Shown here piece after piece: positions 44,177-53,614 of a DNA stretch of 64,000 bases. Positions within the stretch are counted from its first letter, which is position 1, and each line of letters begins with the position of its first letter. The DNA comes from Phycisphaerales bacterium (GTDB taxonomy: Bacteria; Planctomycetota; Phycisphaerae; Phycisphaerales; UBA1924), in contig JAFIFZ010000035.1 of the NCBI GenBank assembly GCA_020831775.1, positions 1 to 64,000 of the forward strand, given 5' to 3'. Under the pieces are notes generated by a model, which saw only the letters and a program-made list of their open reading frames with translations, ran no database searches and had not been told where the DNA came from. Made by a program: the position numbers and the translations under genes.

Positions 44177-44303
44177 GGCATCAGGGTAGCGGAATCCGGT
44201 CCGATCGTGGAGGAATCGTGCTCCCCCCGGCTACGCTGAGCGTCCCGGAGGCTCCGCCCCGGCACGCCCCCGCCCCTCCGATGAACCCCCAGGACGCATC
44301 CCG

Positions 44304-44864
44304 ATGACCAACCCCTGGCACGATGTCACGCCCGCGACCGACAAGCATGCCCTGCCCGAGCATGTCAAGGCGATCATCGAGATCCCCAAAGGCTCGAGCA
44401 ACAAGTACGAGCTGGACAAGAAGTCCGGCATGCTCAAGCTCGACCGGGTGCTCTCCTCGGCGGTGTACTACCCGGCTAACTACGGGTTTGTCCCCCAGAC
44501 AATGGCCGAGGACGACGACCCGCTGGACATCCTGGTCTTCTGCGCCGAGAAGATCCCGGGCATGTGCGTCTGCGAGGCGCGGGTGGTCGGCCTGATGACG
44601 ATGGTCGACGACGGGCAGCCGGACCACAAGATCATCTCCGTGCTCGTCAACGACCCCGAGTACGCCGACTACAGCAAGGCGAGCAACTTCCCCGTCCACA
44701 CCTTCAAGATGCTCAAGCGGTTCTTCGAGGACTACAAGCAGCTCGAAGAGAAGCAGGTCGAGGTCGACGAGATCATGCCGGCCCAGGCGGCCTACGCCGT
44801 GATCGAGGACGCGCTGGCCCGCTACTGGCAGCTCCGCCAGCGGGGGGAGCTGGCGGGGCTGTGA
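44304..44864 (+). CDS. ppa: Inorganic pyrophosphatase
   Basis: A 186-residue soluble family I pyrophosphatase, driving biosynthesis by hydrolysing PPi. The metal-binding signature is DDDPLDILVF (about residues 71-80), with earlier EIPKGSSNKYELDKKSG and YPANYGFVPQT, and a later KILVLVNDPEY-like segment SVLVNDPEYADY. It is full length and starts at ATG 44304. The hpt gene follows after 50 bases. Confidence 0.96.
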   Translation: MTNPWHDVTPATDKHALPEHVKAIIEIPKGSSNKYELDKKSGMLKLDRVLSSAVYYPANYGFVPQTMAEDDDPLDILVFCAEKIPGMCVCEARVVGLMTMVDDGQPDHKIISVLVNDPEYADYSKASNFPVHTFKMLKRFFEDYKQLEEKQVEVDEIMPAQAAYAVIEDALARYWQLRQRGELAGL

Positions 44865-44914
44865 CAGGGACCGCCCGTGGGCCGGGGTGGTCTGTGCCGC
44901 CCTACGCTCGCCCC

Positions 44915-45508
44915 ATGTTCCGGGATATCGACCGGGTGCTGATCGATCGCGAGCGGATCGCAAGCCGTGTGCACGACATGGCGGCCGATCTCGCCGACGA
45001 TCTCGTGCGCGACATGGGGCCGGCTGGGCCTGACGGCGAGCCGGGGCAGGTGGTCTTCATCCCGATCCTGACCGGAGCGATCGTCTTCGTGGCCGACCTG
45101 ATCCGGCACCTGCCCTTCAAGCTGAGGCTGGAGCTCGTGGCGATCTCCAGCTACCCCGGGCGTTCGATGACCTCGCGCGGGGCGGCGATGCGGTCGGCCC
45201 TGCCCGACAACCTCGGCGGGCGCCATGTGGTCATCGTCGACGACATCCTCGACTCGGGGCGGACGCTCGCGCTGATCACCTCGCTGGTGCGTGAGCAGTC
45301 GCCCGCGAGCGTGCGGACCTGCGTGCTTCTGGACAAGAAAGTCCGCAGAGCTGAGGCGATCACCCCGGACTACGCGGGCTTCGAGATCCCCGACGAGTTC
45401 GTTGTCGGATACGGGCTCGACTACGACGGGTACTACCGCAACCACCCCGACATCGCGGTGCTCAGGCCCGACGCGATCTCGCCCAAAGGCGCCGGGGGCG
45501 GGGCGTGA
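44915..45508 (+). CDS. hpt: Hypoxanthine phosphoribosyltransferase
   Basis: A 197-residue purine-salvage enzyme that makes IMP or GMP from free bases and PRPP. The PRPP-binding loop is VVIVDDILDSGRTL (about residues 107-120), and the purine end shows PDYAGFEIPDEFVVGYGLDYD. The ATG at 44915 gives an N-terminus typical for the family (MFRDIDRVLID). Its TGA overlaps the GTG of coaE by four bases. Confidence 0.95.
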   Translation: MFRDIDRVLIDRERIASRVHDMAADLADDLVRDMGPAGPDGEPGQVVFIPILTGAIVFVADLIRHLPFKLRLELVAISSYPGRSMTSRGAAMRSALPDNLGGRHVVIVDDILDSGRTLALITSLVREQSPASVRTCVLLDKKVRRAEAITPDYAGFEIPDEFVVGYGLDYDGYYRNHPDIAVLRPDAISPKGAGGGA

Positions 45509-46113
45509 CGCCCGTCATCGGCCTGGCCGGGGGGATCGGCAGCGGCAAGAGCACCGTGGCGCGTGCGTTCGCCGAGCTCGGGTGCCTCGTACTCGATTCC
45601 GACGCGGAGGCGAAGCAAGCCCTGCAGCGGCCCGAGGTCCGCGACGAGCTTGTCGGTTGGTGGGGGCCGGGCGTGCTCGATGAGTCGGGCGCGATCGATC
45701 GGAGGCGTGTGGCGCAGATCGTCTTCGCCGATGCCGCCGAACGCCGGCGCTTGGAGGGGCTGATCCATCCCCTGGTCAAGAAGAGCCGCCAGGAGGCGAT
45801 CGGGTTGGCCCGGGGGAAACCCGGGGTGGTGATCGACGCGCCGCTGCTATTCGAGGCGGGGCTGGAGGGCGAGTGCGACGAGGTCGTCTTTGTCGAGGCG
45901 TCGCGGGCGACGAGGCTGGAGCGGGTGCTCCGGACGCGGGGGTGGGACGAAGAGGAGTTCGACCGGCGCGAGGCGGCCCAGATGCCGCTGGAAGAAAAGC
46001 GCCGCAGGTGCCGTTTTGTGATCCAGAACGAGGACGACGGGCCGCGGGTCGAGGAGGCCCGGGCGGTCCTCGAAGCGATCCGAGAGGGATCAGCGGGCGG
46101 GTCGGGGGCGTAG
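45505..46113 (+). CDS. coaE: Dephospho-CoA kinase
   Basis: A 202-residue P-loop kinase, the last step of coenzyme A synthesis. The Walker A motif is GGIGSGKST (residues 9-17). The lid and substrate regions show LDSDAEAKQALQ, HPLVKKSRQEAI, and VIDAPLLFEAGLEGECDEVVFV. The GTG start overlaps the hpt stop (GTGA), so the two are translationally coupled. Confidence 0.95.
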   Translation: MTPVIGLAGGIGSGKSTVARAFAELGCLVLDSDAEAKQALQRPEVRDELVGWWGPGVLDESGAIDRRRVAQIVFADAAERRRLEGLIHPLVKKSRQEAIGLARGKPGVVIDAPLLFEAGLEGECDEVVFVEASRATRLERVLRTRGWDEEEFDRREAAQMPLEEKRRRCRFVIQNEDDGPRVEEARAVLEAIREGSAGGSGA

Positions 46114-46458
46114 GGCGAACCCGTGCCTGTCGGCTGGGTTGGGCCCGGGGTTGTTTGACCGGGCGTGGGCGGGGTACAATGCAGCGTCGAAGCCGTGGGG
46201 CCTCCATGCCCCGCGGGTGACCCTCGCCATAGTTTTCCTCCCCGAGCGTGTTTGTGACCTGAATGCAGGTCATCCGGTTCGTCTGCAAGGCTGTCCGGGT
46301 CCGCGCGTGCGGAGGGCACGATCTCCGGCCATTTCAGCGGCAGCGTTTTCAGTCGCACGGTCGGGAGGATCCGAATCTGAGCCGCAGAACGGGCCAAGGC
46401 CGGCCCGGTGCGCCCCTGTTTTCAGTTCAGAACAAGCAAAGAGAAGAGCGACCGGCAC
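46114..46458 (+). other. Long leader region of rho
   Basis: No gene is called in these 345 bases. A candidate promoter lies at 46151-46180, so the rho message would have a leader of about 270 bases. Within it is a small hairpin, GACCTG (46256-46261) pairing with CAGGTC (46266-46271), and a GC-rich inverted repeat around GGGCCAAGGCCGGCCC near 46395. Rho genes in several bacteria are autoregulated through their leaders; this one could be, but no specific site can be named. Confidence 0.5.
46151..46180 (+). promoter_or_regulatory. Possible rho promoter
   Basis: TTGTTT (46151-46156) and TACAAT (46175-46180) are separated by 18 bases. The -10 match is good and the -35 match moderate. Confidence 0.4.
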
Positions 46459-48237
46459 ATGGCCAGATCGAGCAAAGCCGTTGATGAAGAGCGCCGTGAC
46501 GAGGACGGCGGCGGGACGAAAGCGCCCGCGAAACGCAAGACGCGTTCGCGCAAGGCCCCGGCCCAATCGGAGGGATCGACCGTGAGCACCGGCGAACAGC
46601 AGGCCAAGTCCGAGCCCCGCAACGAGCCCAAGGCCCCCGACGCGCCCAAGGAGGCGAAAGCGCCCGAGCAGCCCAGGGAGCAGAAGCCCTCCGGCGACGA
46701 CTCCCGCGGCTCGGGCAACGGCTCCGGCCAGAACAACGACCACAAGCGCCAGGACCAGAACCAGCGCAGCAACCAGCAGGACCAGAACGATCGCGGCGGC
46801 CGCCGCAAGCGCAAGAAGCGCAAGGGTGGCAGCGGCGGAGGTGGCGGCGGGGGACAGGGCGGCCACCGTCCCTCCGACAGGCCCGACCACCACCTGCCCA
46901 GCGACGAGGAGTTGGAGCGCGAAGCCGCGGAACTCGAGCGCATCGTCGCCAAGAGCGGGTACCAGGAGGCCAAGGACGCGCTGACGATCACGCAACTGCA
47001 GCGGATGGAGATGGAGGAGGTCTTCAAGGTTGCCGAGAGCGAGGGCCTCGAAGAGTTCCACCAGATCCCTAAGCAGGACCTGATCTTCAAAATCCTCAAG
47101 GCCCGCGCCGCCAAGCAGGGCCTGATGTTCGGCGAGGGCACGCTCGAGGTAATGCCCGACGGCTTCGGCTTCCTGCGTTCGCCCGAGCAGAGCTATCTCC
47201 CCGGCCCCGACGACATCTATGTCAGCCCGAGCCAGATCCGGCGCTTCGGCCTGCGCAAGGGGATGATCGTCCGCGGCGCGGTCCGCCCGCCCAAGGAGAG
47301 CGAGCGGTACTTCGCGCTGCTCCGTGTCGAGAAGGTCAACGGGCGCGAGCCGTCGGCGATCAACAGCCTGATCAACTTCGAGGACCTGACTCCGCTGCAC
47401 CCCGAGGAGCGGTTCGTTCTCGAGACGACGCCCGAGCGGTTCGAGTCGCGCGTGATCGACCTGGTCACGCCGGTCGGCAAGGGTCAGCGTGCGTTGATCG
47501 TCGCCCCGCCCCGAACCGGCAAGACTGTCATCCTCCAGCAGATGACCCAGGCGATCAACAAGAACTACCCCGAGGTCAAGATCTTCGTCTTGCTCGTCGA
47601 CGAGCGCCCCGAGGAGGTGACCGACTTCCGTCGCAACAGCGGCAAGGATGTCGAGGTCGTCGCCAGCACCTTCGACGAGCAGTCGTCCCGCCATGTGCAG
47701 ATCGCCGATGTGATCATCGAGAAGGCCAAGCGGATGGTCGAGTTCGGCGACGATGTGGTCATCTTCCTCGACTCGATCACGCGTCTGGCCCGGGCCTACA
47801 ACTCCGAGATGCCCCACTCGGGCAAGATCATGACCGGCGGCATCGACGCCAACGCCCTGCAGAAGCCCAAGAAGTTCTTCGGCGCCGCACGCGCCATCGA
47901 GAACGGCGGCAGCCTCACCATCATCGGCACGGCGCTGGTCGACACCGGCTCGAAGATGGACGAGGTCATCTTCGAGGAGTTCAAGGGCACCGGCAACAGC
48001 GAGCTGCACCTTGACCGGCGTCTGAGCGACAAGCGCATCTACCCCGCGATCGACATCGCCTCCAGCGGCACCCGGCGCGAGGAGCTCCTGCTGGATCCCA
48101 AGGAGCTCGAGTTGGTCTACCGCCTGCGCAAGATTCTGTCGGACATGAACCCGGTCGAGGCGATGGAACTGCTCAAGAGCCGCCTGAAGAAGTCCAAGAG
48201 CAACGCCGAGTTCCTCGTGACGATGGCGATGGGCTGA
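46459..48237 (+). CDS. rho: Transcription termination factor Rho with long low-complexity N-terminus
   Basis: A 592-residue hexameric RNA helicase that ends transcription. Residues about 1-155 are a low-complexity region rich in Lys, Arg, Gln, Asn, Asp and Gly, ending in a glycine run. A Rho N-terminal helical domain follows at about 175-215, then the cold-shock-like RNA-binding domain ([14 protein letters not shown]). The ATPase domain has Walker A APPRTGKT (349-356) and [16 protein letters not shown] with the Walker B Asp. Typical Rho is about 420 residues. The ATG at 46459 gives [11 protein letters not shown]; a purine-rich AGAGAAGAG lies upstream. Large inserts near the N-terminus are known in high-GC phyla. 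Confidence 0.95.
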   Translation: MARSSKAVDEERRDEDGGGTKAPAKRKTRSRKAPAQSEGSTVSTGEQQAKSEPRNEPKAPDAPKEAKAPEQPREQKPSGDDSRGSGNGSGQNNDHKRQDQNQRSNQQDQNDRGGRRKRKKRKGGSGGGGGGGQGGHRPSDRPDHHLPSDEELEREAAELERIVAKSGYQEAKDALTITQLQRMEMEEVFKVAESEGLEEFHQIPKQDLIFKILKARAAKQGLMFGEGTLEVMPDGFGFLRSPEQSYLPGPDDIYVSPSQIRRFGLRKGMIVRGAVRPPKESERYFALLRVEKVNGREPSAINSLINFEDLTPLHPEERFVLETTPERFESRVIDLVTPVGKGQRALIVAPPRTGKTVILQQMTQAINKNYPEVKIFVLLVDERPEEVTDFRRNSGKDVEVVASTFDEQSSRHVQIADVIIEKAKRMVEFGDDVVIFLDSITRLARAYNSEMPHSGKIMTGGIDANALQKPKKFFGAARAIENGGSLTIIGTALVDTGSKMDEVIFEEFKGTGNSELHLDRRLSDKRIYPAIDIASSGTRREELLLDPKELELVYRLRKILSDMNPVEAMELLKSRLKKSKSNAEFLVTMAMG

Positions 48238-48277
48238 GCCCGTCCGGCGGCGCGGCTCCGGCGGTACACTCTGCCCG

Positions 48278-48302
48278 GGGCCCGGCGCGTCAGTCCGGGC
48301 CC
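48278..48302 (+). terminator. Hairpin after rho
   Basis: GGGCCCGG (48278-48285) pairs with CCGGGCCC (48295-48302) around a nine-base loop, 40 bases after the rho stop. No T run follows, so it may be a weak terminator or a structure in the leader of the next gene. Confidence 0.4.
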
Positions 48303-48320
48303 TGAAGGGAGCCGGCCGGC

Positions 48321-48668
48321 GTGCACCTCGATCGACGGGCGACAAGACTGCTTGTGGTGCTCTCGGCGACGCCCTGGGCGGCGGGGTGGACCGTGCTGGG
48401 TCTCTGGATCCTGCTGGTCGCGCCGTCCTCGGTGCAGATCGGCTCGTTCGAGTACACGATGCCCGGGATGCTCCGGTTCACGGCCGGGCTGACCTCGCTC
48501 GCGGCGGGACAGCTTGTGTTTATGTGCTTTGTGTGCGACCGCCTGTTCCCGCAGGCGCACCGTCCGGCCGTCTGGACCGCCCAGCTCACGGCCAGCGGCG
48601 CGATCATCCTCGGCGCGGTCGCGTTGTGTTTCCAGGTTTTATGGATGTACGCGGGGGGTGTGGCTTGA
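48321..48668 (+). CDS. Small three-TM membrane protein, unknown
   Basis: A 115-residue membrane protein with three or four hydrophobic helices (about residues 8-34, 46-72 and 85-112). I recognise no family. The start is GTG at 48321. Its TGA overlaps a TTG that starts the next gene, so the two are coupled. The arrangement suggests that it works with the 825-residue exported protein and the flippase-like protein that follow. Confidence 0.65.
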   Translation: MHLDRRATRLLVVLSATPWAAGWTVLGLWILLVAPSSVQIGSFEYTMPGMLRFTAGLTSLAAGQLVFMCFVCDRLFPQAHRPAVWTAQLTASGAIILGAVALCFQVLWMYAGGVA

Positions 48669-51142
48669 ACCGCCTGTTGTCCGGATTTGTTGCGGCGGTC
48701 TCTGTCCTTGTTCTGACGGGCGTCGGGATCGCGGCGTCCTCGGGAGAGGTCGCTGCGAGGGAAGCGGTGCGCATGGCGCTCCTGGACCTCCGCCTGCACC
48801 CCGAGCCGTCCGACGAAGACTTCGAGATCGCCGACATCGTCTTTTCGATCGCGCAGGAGCGGCTGCCCGCCGACGCGGAGCTCGCCCGGCGTCGCGTCGA
48901 GGCCGCCTACCGGCGGGGCGACGCCGACGCGCTCCGCGAGGCCACCCGCGTGCTGGTCCGCATCGACCCCGGCGACACGGTCGCCACGCTCCGCCTGATC
49001 TCGATGCGGATCGGCGATCTGCAGACCGCCGAGCGGCGGCTCGCGGCCTACCAGCGTTACCTTGACGAGGGCGCGTCGGTGCTCGACGCGTCGGTGCGCA
49101 GCCGCCTTGCGCTCGACGCGGCGCTCCTCGCCAGGGAGCAGGCCGACAATCGGCGGTTCACCCAGTTGCTGATCCAGGCGAGCCGGCTGGACCCGACCAA
49201 CAAGGAAGCGGCCGCGGTCGCGGCGACGGTCTTCGCAGAGCGATTCCCCGACGACCCCGGGGGTGCGATGGAGCTCTCGGCGAACCTGCTGCTGTCGGAT
49301 CCGCACGATCCCAATGTGCACTTCTCGATCGCGCGCCAGTGCGCCGAGCAGGGGCTGTTCGACCAGGCCGAGCGGTTCCACGCGATGGCCCGGCGGCTGA
49401 TCGAGGCGGACGCGGGGCGGCTGCCCTTCGGACGAAACGCCGAGCGGATCGTGCTCACCTGGCACCGGCGCGGGCCGCAGGCCCCGATCGCCGAGCTCGG
49501 CGAGTCGCTGGCGCAGAACCGCTACCGGGCGCAGCAGCGGATCGAAGCGCTGCGCGAGCGGGGCCTCCCGACCGCCGACGAGCTGCAGCCCGAGGATGTG
49601 CGCCTCGCCCTGCCCTTGGAGCGGATCCGGGTGCTGGCGGCGATGGCGGCGGGCGACACCGACGAGCTGGACCGCTCGCTCGCCGACGCCAGCGCGACCG
49701 TCAACACCTTCCTCGGTGAGCTGGGCTCGCCGGGCAACCGCCCCGCGGGCTTGTCAGAGCGAGAGGCCCAGAGCCAGACGCTCGAACTGGGGCGCGAGCT
49801 TCTGGCGATGCACTACTGGGCCGGACGCCATGAGGCGGAAGACATCCGGAGGTGGTCGCAGACGCCGCTCCTTCGCGGGGATCGCCCCGACGAGGTGCTG
49901 GTCGCCTGGCGGAGCGCGCTGCGTGGCGAAGACGGCGCCGTTGAAAAGCTCGAAGAGTTCGCCGAGAGTGACAGCCGCGCCTTGGGGGCGCTCTCGACCC
50001 TGGCGATCGCCTCGGGCCAGCAGGAGCGTGCGCTGTCGAGCCTGCGCGAACTGACCAAGGCCGATCCGTACAGCCCGGTGAGCGCGTGGGCTCGGAGCGT
50101 GGCGATGTCGATCGCCGACGAGGACCCGGCGCGGACCGAGCACACGCGGGACATGGAGCGGTTCGTCCGGTCCATCCCCTCATGGCTGGACCGCATGACC
50201 GAGTCGCCCAACGCGTTCATGTCGCTGGAAGCGAGGTTCGAGGGTTCGCGTCTTGACCCGCTCGAACCGCTGCGGCTGGTGCTGCGTCTACGCAACATCG
50301 CGCCGGTGCCGCTGGGCGTCGGGTCGGGGCGGCCGATCAGCGGGCGTTTCATCGTGATGCCGACGATCGACATCGGGACGCGGGGTCGCCAGCTCCGCGT
50401 GCTTCCCGAGGTGTTCGAGCTGGACCGACGCCTGCGCCTTCGTCCTCGCGAGTCGGTCGAGGTGACAATCTGGGCGGACGCGGGGTACACGGGCTGGCTC
50501 GGCTCGATCCACCTCTCGGAGATGCAGCGGATCAGGGCGCGGGCGGTGCAGGGCTTCCGTTTCATGGGCGGGATGCCTGTCGCGGGGTCGCTGGCTCTGA
50601 CTTCAGAGACCGACGCGATCTCCCGTCGCCCGCTCTCTTTGGCGAGGGCGGAGTTCTCCGAGCTGATCGAGGCGATCGCCGAGTGCACCGACGAGACCGC
50701 TCCGACGGTCGGCGCCGCGGTGCGTGCCCGGCTGCTGACCGATATCGAGAGCCTGCAGCTCAGCGAGGCCGAACGCCAGAACCTCGCCGGCGCCTTGCTG
50801 CGCCGGATCAACGCGCTCGGCCCGGACGGGCTGCTGGCGTGGACGGTGATGCTGCCGCACGGCAGGATGGCGCCCGAGCTCGCGCCGCTGGACAACGCGC
50901 TCCGGGCGAGGCTCTCGGGCGATGACGATCCGTTGCTGGTCGCGGTGGCGATGGTCTCGCGCGGGGCGACACGCGACGACCGGCTGCTCGACCCCGAGCG
51001 GGAGTGGGACGATCCGCGCCTCGGACGGCTCGCCTCGCTGGTGCGTGAGCGGCTTGACGACGAGCAACTCGCGACGCTCGCGCGGATTTCCCGTCCGCGC
51101 GACCTGATCGGCGAGTACGGCACGATCGGGGACGCGAGGTGA
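48665..51142 (+). CDS. Large exported TPR-like protein, unknown
   Basis: An 825-residue protein with an N-terminal signal-like helix (NRLLSGFVAAVSVLVLTGVG). Residues about 40-320 are helical repeats of TPR type (VRIDPGDTVATLRLISMR; LIQASRLDPTNKEAAAVAA). The middle is helical too, and residues about 500-660 look beta-rich with a possible Ig-like region (LEPLRLVLRLRNIAPVPLGVG). No enzyme motif is seen. The start is TTG at 48665, overlapping the previous stop (TTGA); no in-frame ATG or GTG lies close by. Its own TGA overlaps the GTG of the next gene. Confidence 0.75.
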   Translation: MNRLLSGFVAAVSVLVLTGVGIAASSGEVAAREAVRMALLDLRLHPEPSDEDFEIADIVFSIAQERLPADAELARRRVEAAYRRGDADALREATRVLVRIDPGDTVATLRLISMRIGDLQTAERRLAAYQRYLDEGASVLDASVRSRLALDAALLAREQADNRRFTQLLIQASRLDPTNKEAAAVAATVFAERFPDDPGGAMELSANLLLSDPHDPNVHFSIARQCAEQGLFDQAERFHAMARRLIEADAGRLPFGRNAERIVLTWHRRGPQAPIAELGESLAQNRYRAQQRIEALRERGLPTADELQPEDVRLALPLERIRVLAAMAAGDTDELDRSLADASATVNTFLGELGSPGNRPAGLSEREAQSQTLELGRELLAMHYWAGRHEAEDIRRWSQTPLLRGDRPDEVLVAWRSALRGEDGAVEKLEEFAESDSRALGALSTLAIASGQQERALSSLRELTKADPYSPVSAWARSVAMSIADEDPARTEHTRDMERFVRSIPSWLDRMTESPNAFMSLEARFEGSRLDPLEPLRLVLRLRNIAPVPLGVGSGRPISGRFIVMPTIDIGTRGRQLRVLPEVFELDRRLRLRPRESVEVTIWADAGYTGWLGSIHLSEMQRIRARAVQGFRFMGGMPVAGSLALTSETDAISRRPLSLARAEFSELIEAIAECTDETAPTVGAAVRARLLTDIESLQLSEAERQNLAGALLRRINALGPDGLLAWTVMLPHGRMAPELAPLDNALRARLSGDDDPLLVAVAMVSRGATRDDRLLDPEREWDDPRLGRLASLVRERLDDEQLATLARISRPRDLIGEYGTIGDAR

Positions 51143-52101
51143 AGAAGGTCGCGGCGATCGTCCTCTGGGCGGTCGGCCTGGCGCTGCTGGTCGCCGCTTG
51201 TTTCGAGGCGTCGCGGCACGCCGAAGCGATCCGCGCGGCGTGGGGGGCGATGAGCGACGCGCCGCTCTGGCTGATCGCGTGTGTCGTGATCGGCCCGCTT
51301 GCGAACATGTTTCTCACCGGGGCCGCGTTCTGCGTGCTCAACCGGCACTACGCCAAGGTCGGGCTGGGCGAGAATGTCGTGCTCATCATGAGCGCGAACC
51401 TGCTGAACTACCTGCCGCTTCGGCCGGGCATGCTCGGGCGTGTGGCGTTCCACCGCAAGGTCCACGGCATCCGCGTGACCGACTCGGCCAAGGTGCTCGC
51501 GGGCTCGATGATCGGGTCGTCGGTCGGGGTGGCCGGGCTCATCGTCGCGGCGGCCGCGACACTCGTGACGAACGACGGACGCGTCGGGCTGCTGGTGGGG
51601 GCGGGGATCTGCCTGGGGCTGTTTGTCGGCGGGCAGGCGGCGCGGGTCGCCGGGCGGCCCTGGTGGAGGCTCGTGACCGCCTCGGGCATCAAGTTCCTGG
51701 ATTCGGCGGTCTGGGCGGGGCGGTACGCGGCGGTCTTCGCGCTCGTCGGCTCGCCGATCAATGCGGGGGCGGCGATCGCCCTGGCGCTGGTCGGGCAGGT
51801 CACGATGCTCGTGCCGCTGTTCGGCAACGGGCTCGGCCTGCGCGAGTGGTCGATCGCGCTGGTGGCGCCCGTCCTGGCGATCGGGGCGATGGACGGCTCG
51901 GTCGTCGATCCGACGGCGCTTGCGGCGGATCTGCTCAACCGGGGCGTCGAGGTGCTGGTGGCCCTCCCGGCCGGGGTGCTGGCGACCCTGCTTGCGGGGG
52001 CGTGGCTGAGGCGGTCGATCGCCAAGGGACGAACCTTGCCCGACGAATCAGACCAGCCGAACGAGGCCGATCGCCCCGGTGCCTCCGCCGATGCTCCCTG
52101 A
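51139..52101 (+). CDS. Lysylphosphatidylglycerol synthase-like membrane protein
   Basis: A 320-residue polytopic membrane protein resembling the transmembrane (flippase) half of lysylphosphatidylglycerol synthases (LPG_synthase_TM, UPF0104-type). Eight hydrophobic segments are visible. The conserved loop reads MSANLLNYLPLRPGMLGR (about residues 84-101), close to the family's N-x-x-x-P-x-x-x-G motif. There is no C-terminal aminoacyl-transferase domain, so lipid or polyprenyl-linked substrate flipping is more likely than lysine transfer. The GTG start overlaps the stop of the exported TPR-like protein (GTGA). Confidence 0.78.
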   Translation: MKKVAAIVLWAVGLALLVAACFEASRHAEAIRAAWGAMSDAPLWLIACVVIGPLANMFLTGAAFCVLNRHYAKVGLGENVVLIMSANLLNYLPLRPGMLGRVAFHRKVHGIRVTDSAKVLAGSMIGSSVGVAGLIVAAAATLVTNDGRVGLLVGAGICLGLFVGGQAARVAGRPWWRLVTASGIKFLDSAVWAGRYAAVFALVGSPINAGAAIALALVGQVTMLVPLFGNGLGLREWSIALVAPVLAIGAMDGSVVDPTALAADLLNRGVEVLVALPAGVLATLLAGAWLRRSIAKGRTLPDESDQPNEADRPGASADAP

Positions 52102-52274
52102 CGCATGGCTGAGGAGGGTCCGATACACGGTGGGAACAAACCGAGCCCGAACGCGTATCGCCCTACTGGGGATGTCGCCAGGAACGCACTCTCGCCGCAG
52201 GCGTTCGGAACGCTGGCTCGGGCTCATCGTCTGTCCGATGAACCTGGGGGCGGTGTGCCGAAGAACAGGATGTC

Positions 52275-53387
52275 ATGGTCAACAAGATCGAACAGGACCA
52301 CCAGCGCTTCAGGCAGATCGTCAAGGGGAAGATCCGCAAGGAGCTGCGCCGCTTCCTCTCTCGCGGCGAGCTGATCGGGCGTGAGGGCAAGCGGGTGGTC
52401 TCCATCCCCCTGCACGACATCGACATCCCGACCTTCCGCTACGGGGACAACTCGTCGGGCGTCGGCATGGGCGAGGGGGAGGAGGGCGAGAGCGTCGCCC
52501 AGCCCGGCGACGAGAACGCCGGGGGCGAGGAAGAGGGCCGGCACATCACCGAGGTGGATGTCACGCTCGATGAGCTCGCCGACCTGCTGGCCGAGGAGCT
52601 GGAGCTTCCCCGGATCAAGCCGCGGGGCGAGAGCCGCGTGACGACTATCCGCGATAAGTACTCGGGCATCCGCCCCGAGGGCCCCGCCTCGCTGCGCCAC
52701 TTCAAGAGGACTTATCGCGAGGCGCTCAAGCGTCAGCTCATGGCCGGGCTGTACGACCCCGACGACCCGGTGATCGTGCCGATCAAGCGGGACTTCCGCT
52801 ACCGGAGCTGGAACGAGGTCAAGAAGCCGCAGAGCAACGCGGCGATCATCTACATGATGGATGTCTCCGGCTCGATGGGCGACGAGCAGAAGGAGATCGT
52901 GCGTCTGACGGCGTTCTGGATCGACACGTGGCTGCGCCGGAACTACGAGGGGATCGAGAGCCGTTACATCGTGCACGATGTCCGTGCGGCCGAGGTCGAC
53001 AAGAAGACCTTCTTCAGCCTGCGCGAGGACGGGGGCACGCGGATCAGCTCCGCGTTCGACTTGTGCAAGAAGATGCTCGACGAGCACTACGACCCCAACC
53101 AGTGGAACATCTACCTGTTCCACTTCTCAGACGGCGACAACTCGTCGGAGGCGGACAACCGGCTCTGCATCGACCTGCTCGACAAAAAGCTGCTGCCCAG
53201 CTGCAACATGTTCGGCTACTGCCAGGTCGCTTCGGCCTACGGCTCGGGCAACTTCATCAATGTCCTGCGCGAGGCCTTCCCCGACGGCGTGCCCGACGAG
53301 GACGGGCCGAAGCTCATCATGAGCAAGGTCAACGACCGGGACGACATCCACGAATCGCTGCGGACCTTCTTCAAGCAGGGGCGGTGA
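52275..53387 (+). CDS. DUF444 family protein (YeaH/YhbH type)
   Basis: A 370-residue protein of the DUF444 family. It has the N-terminal basic helix (QDHQRFRQIVKGKIRKELR), a glycine/acidic linker (about residues 70-95), and a von Willebrand factor A-like half with the metal-binding loop MDVSGSMGDEQ (D-x-S-x-S, about residues 195-205). In many bacteria the gene lies with PrkA kinase and SpoVR/YcgB genes in a stress or stationary-phase operon. Neither partner is nearby here. It contains one of the four ACGT sites (52926). Confidence 0.88.
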   Translation: MVNKIEQDHQRFRQIVKGKIRKELRRFLSRGELIGREGKRVVSIPLHDIDIPTFRYGDNSSGVGMGEGEEGESVAQPGDENAGGEEEGRHITEVDVTLDELADLLAEELELPRIKPRGESRVTTIRDKYSGIRPEGPASLRHFKRTYREALKRQLMAGLYDPDDPVIVPIKRDFRYRSWNEVKKPQSNAAIIYMMDVSGSMGDEQKEIVRLTAFWIDTWLRRNYEGIESRYIVHDVRAAEVDKKTFFSLREDGGTRISSAFDLCKKMLDEHYDPNQWNIYLFHFSDGDNSSEADNRLCIDLLDKKLLPSCNMFGYCQVASAYGSGNFINVLREAFPDGVPDEDGPKLIMSKVNDRDDIHESLRTFFKQGR

Positions 53388-53614
53388 GTAGGGGGCGGTG
53401 AACGGGGCGCAGGGCGCTGGGCCGTGTCAGGGGCGATCCTGAGCGCAGGGGCGGACGCCGACCTCTGAGCGAAGCTAAGAGTCGGGTGGATCCGCACTTG
53501 GCGGGCGTTCACCCCCCCGATCCCCAGCTCAACGGATCCAGTGTCCTGCCCGGTGCATCCCCCGTAGTGTTCTGCGCGAACAGGTCTATACCCCTCTTCA
53601 GGAGTTTCCCGCCC
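53388..53614 (+). other. Intergenic stretch before the zinc-ribbon gene
   Basis: It holds family B copy 4 (53453-53488) and an AGGAG ribosome site about ten bases before the next start. No gene is called. Confidence 0.5.
53453..53488 (+). repeat. Dispersed repeat, family B copy 4 (diverged)
   Basis: It shares GACGCCGA, CTGAGC and GTCGGGT with copies 1-3 in the same order, but with several changes between them. It lies downstream of the DUF444 gene, in the same relative orientation as the other copies have to their upstream genes. Confidence 0.6.

Noticed and set aside
46270-48345. A 691-residue open frame on the minus strand
   Set aside because: It lies opposite rho and is a Leu/Ala/Val-rich shadow.
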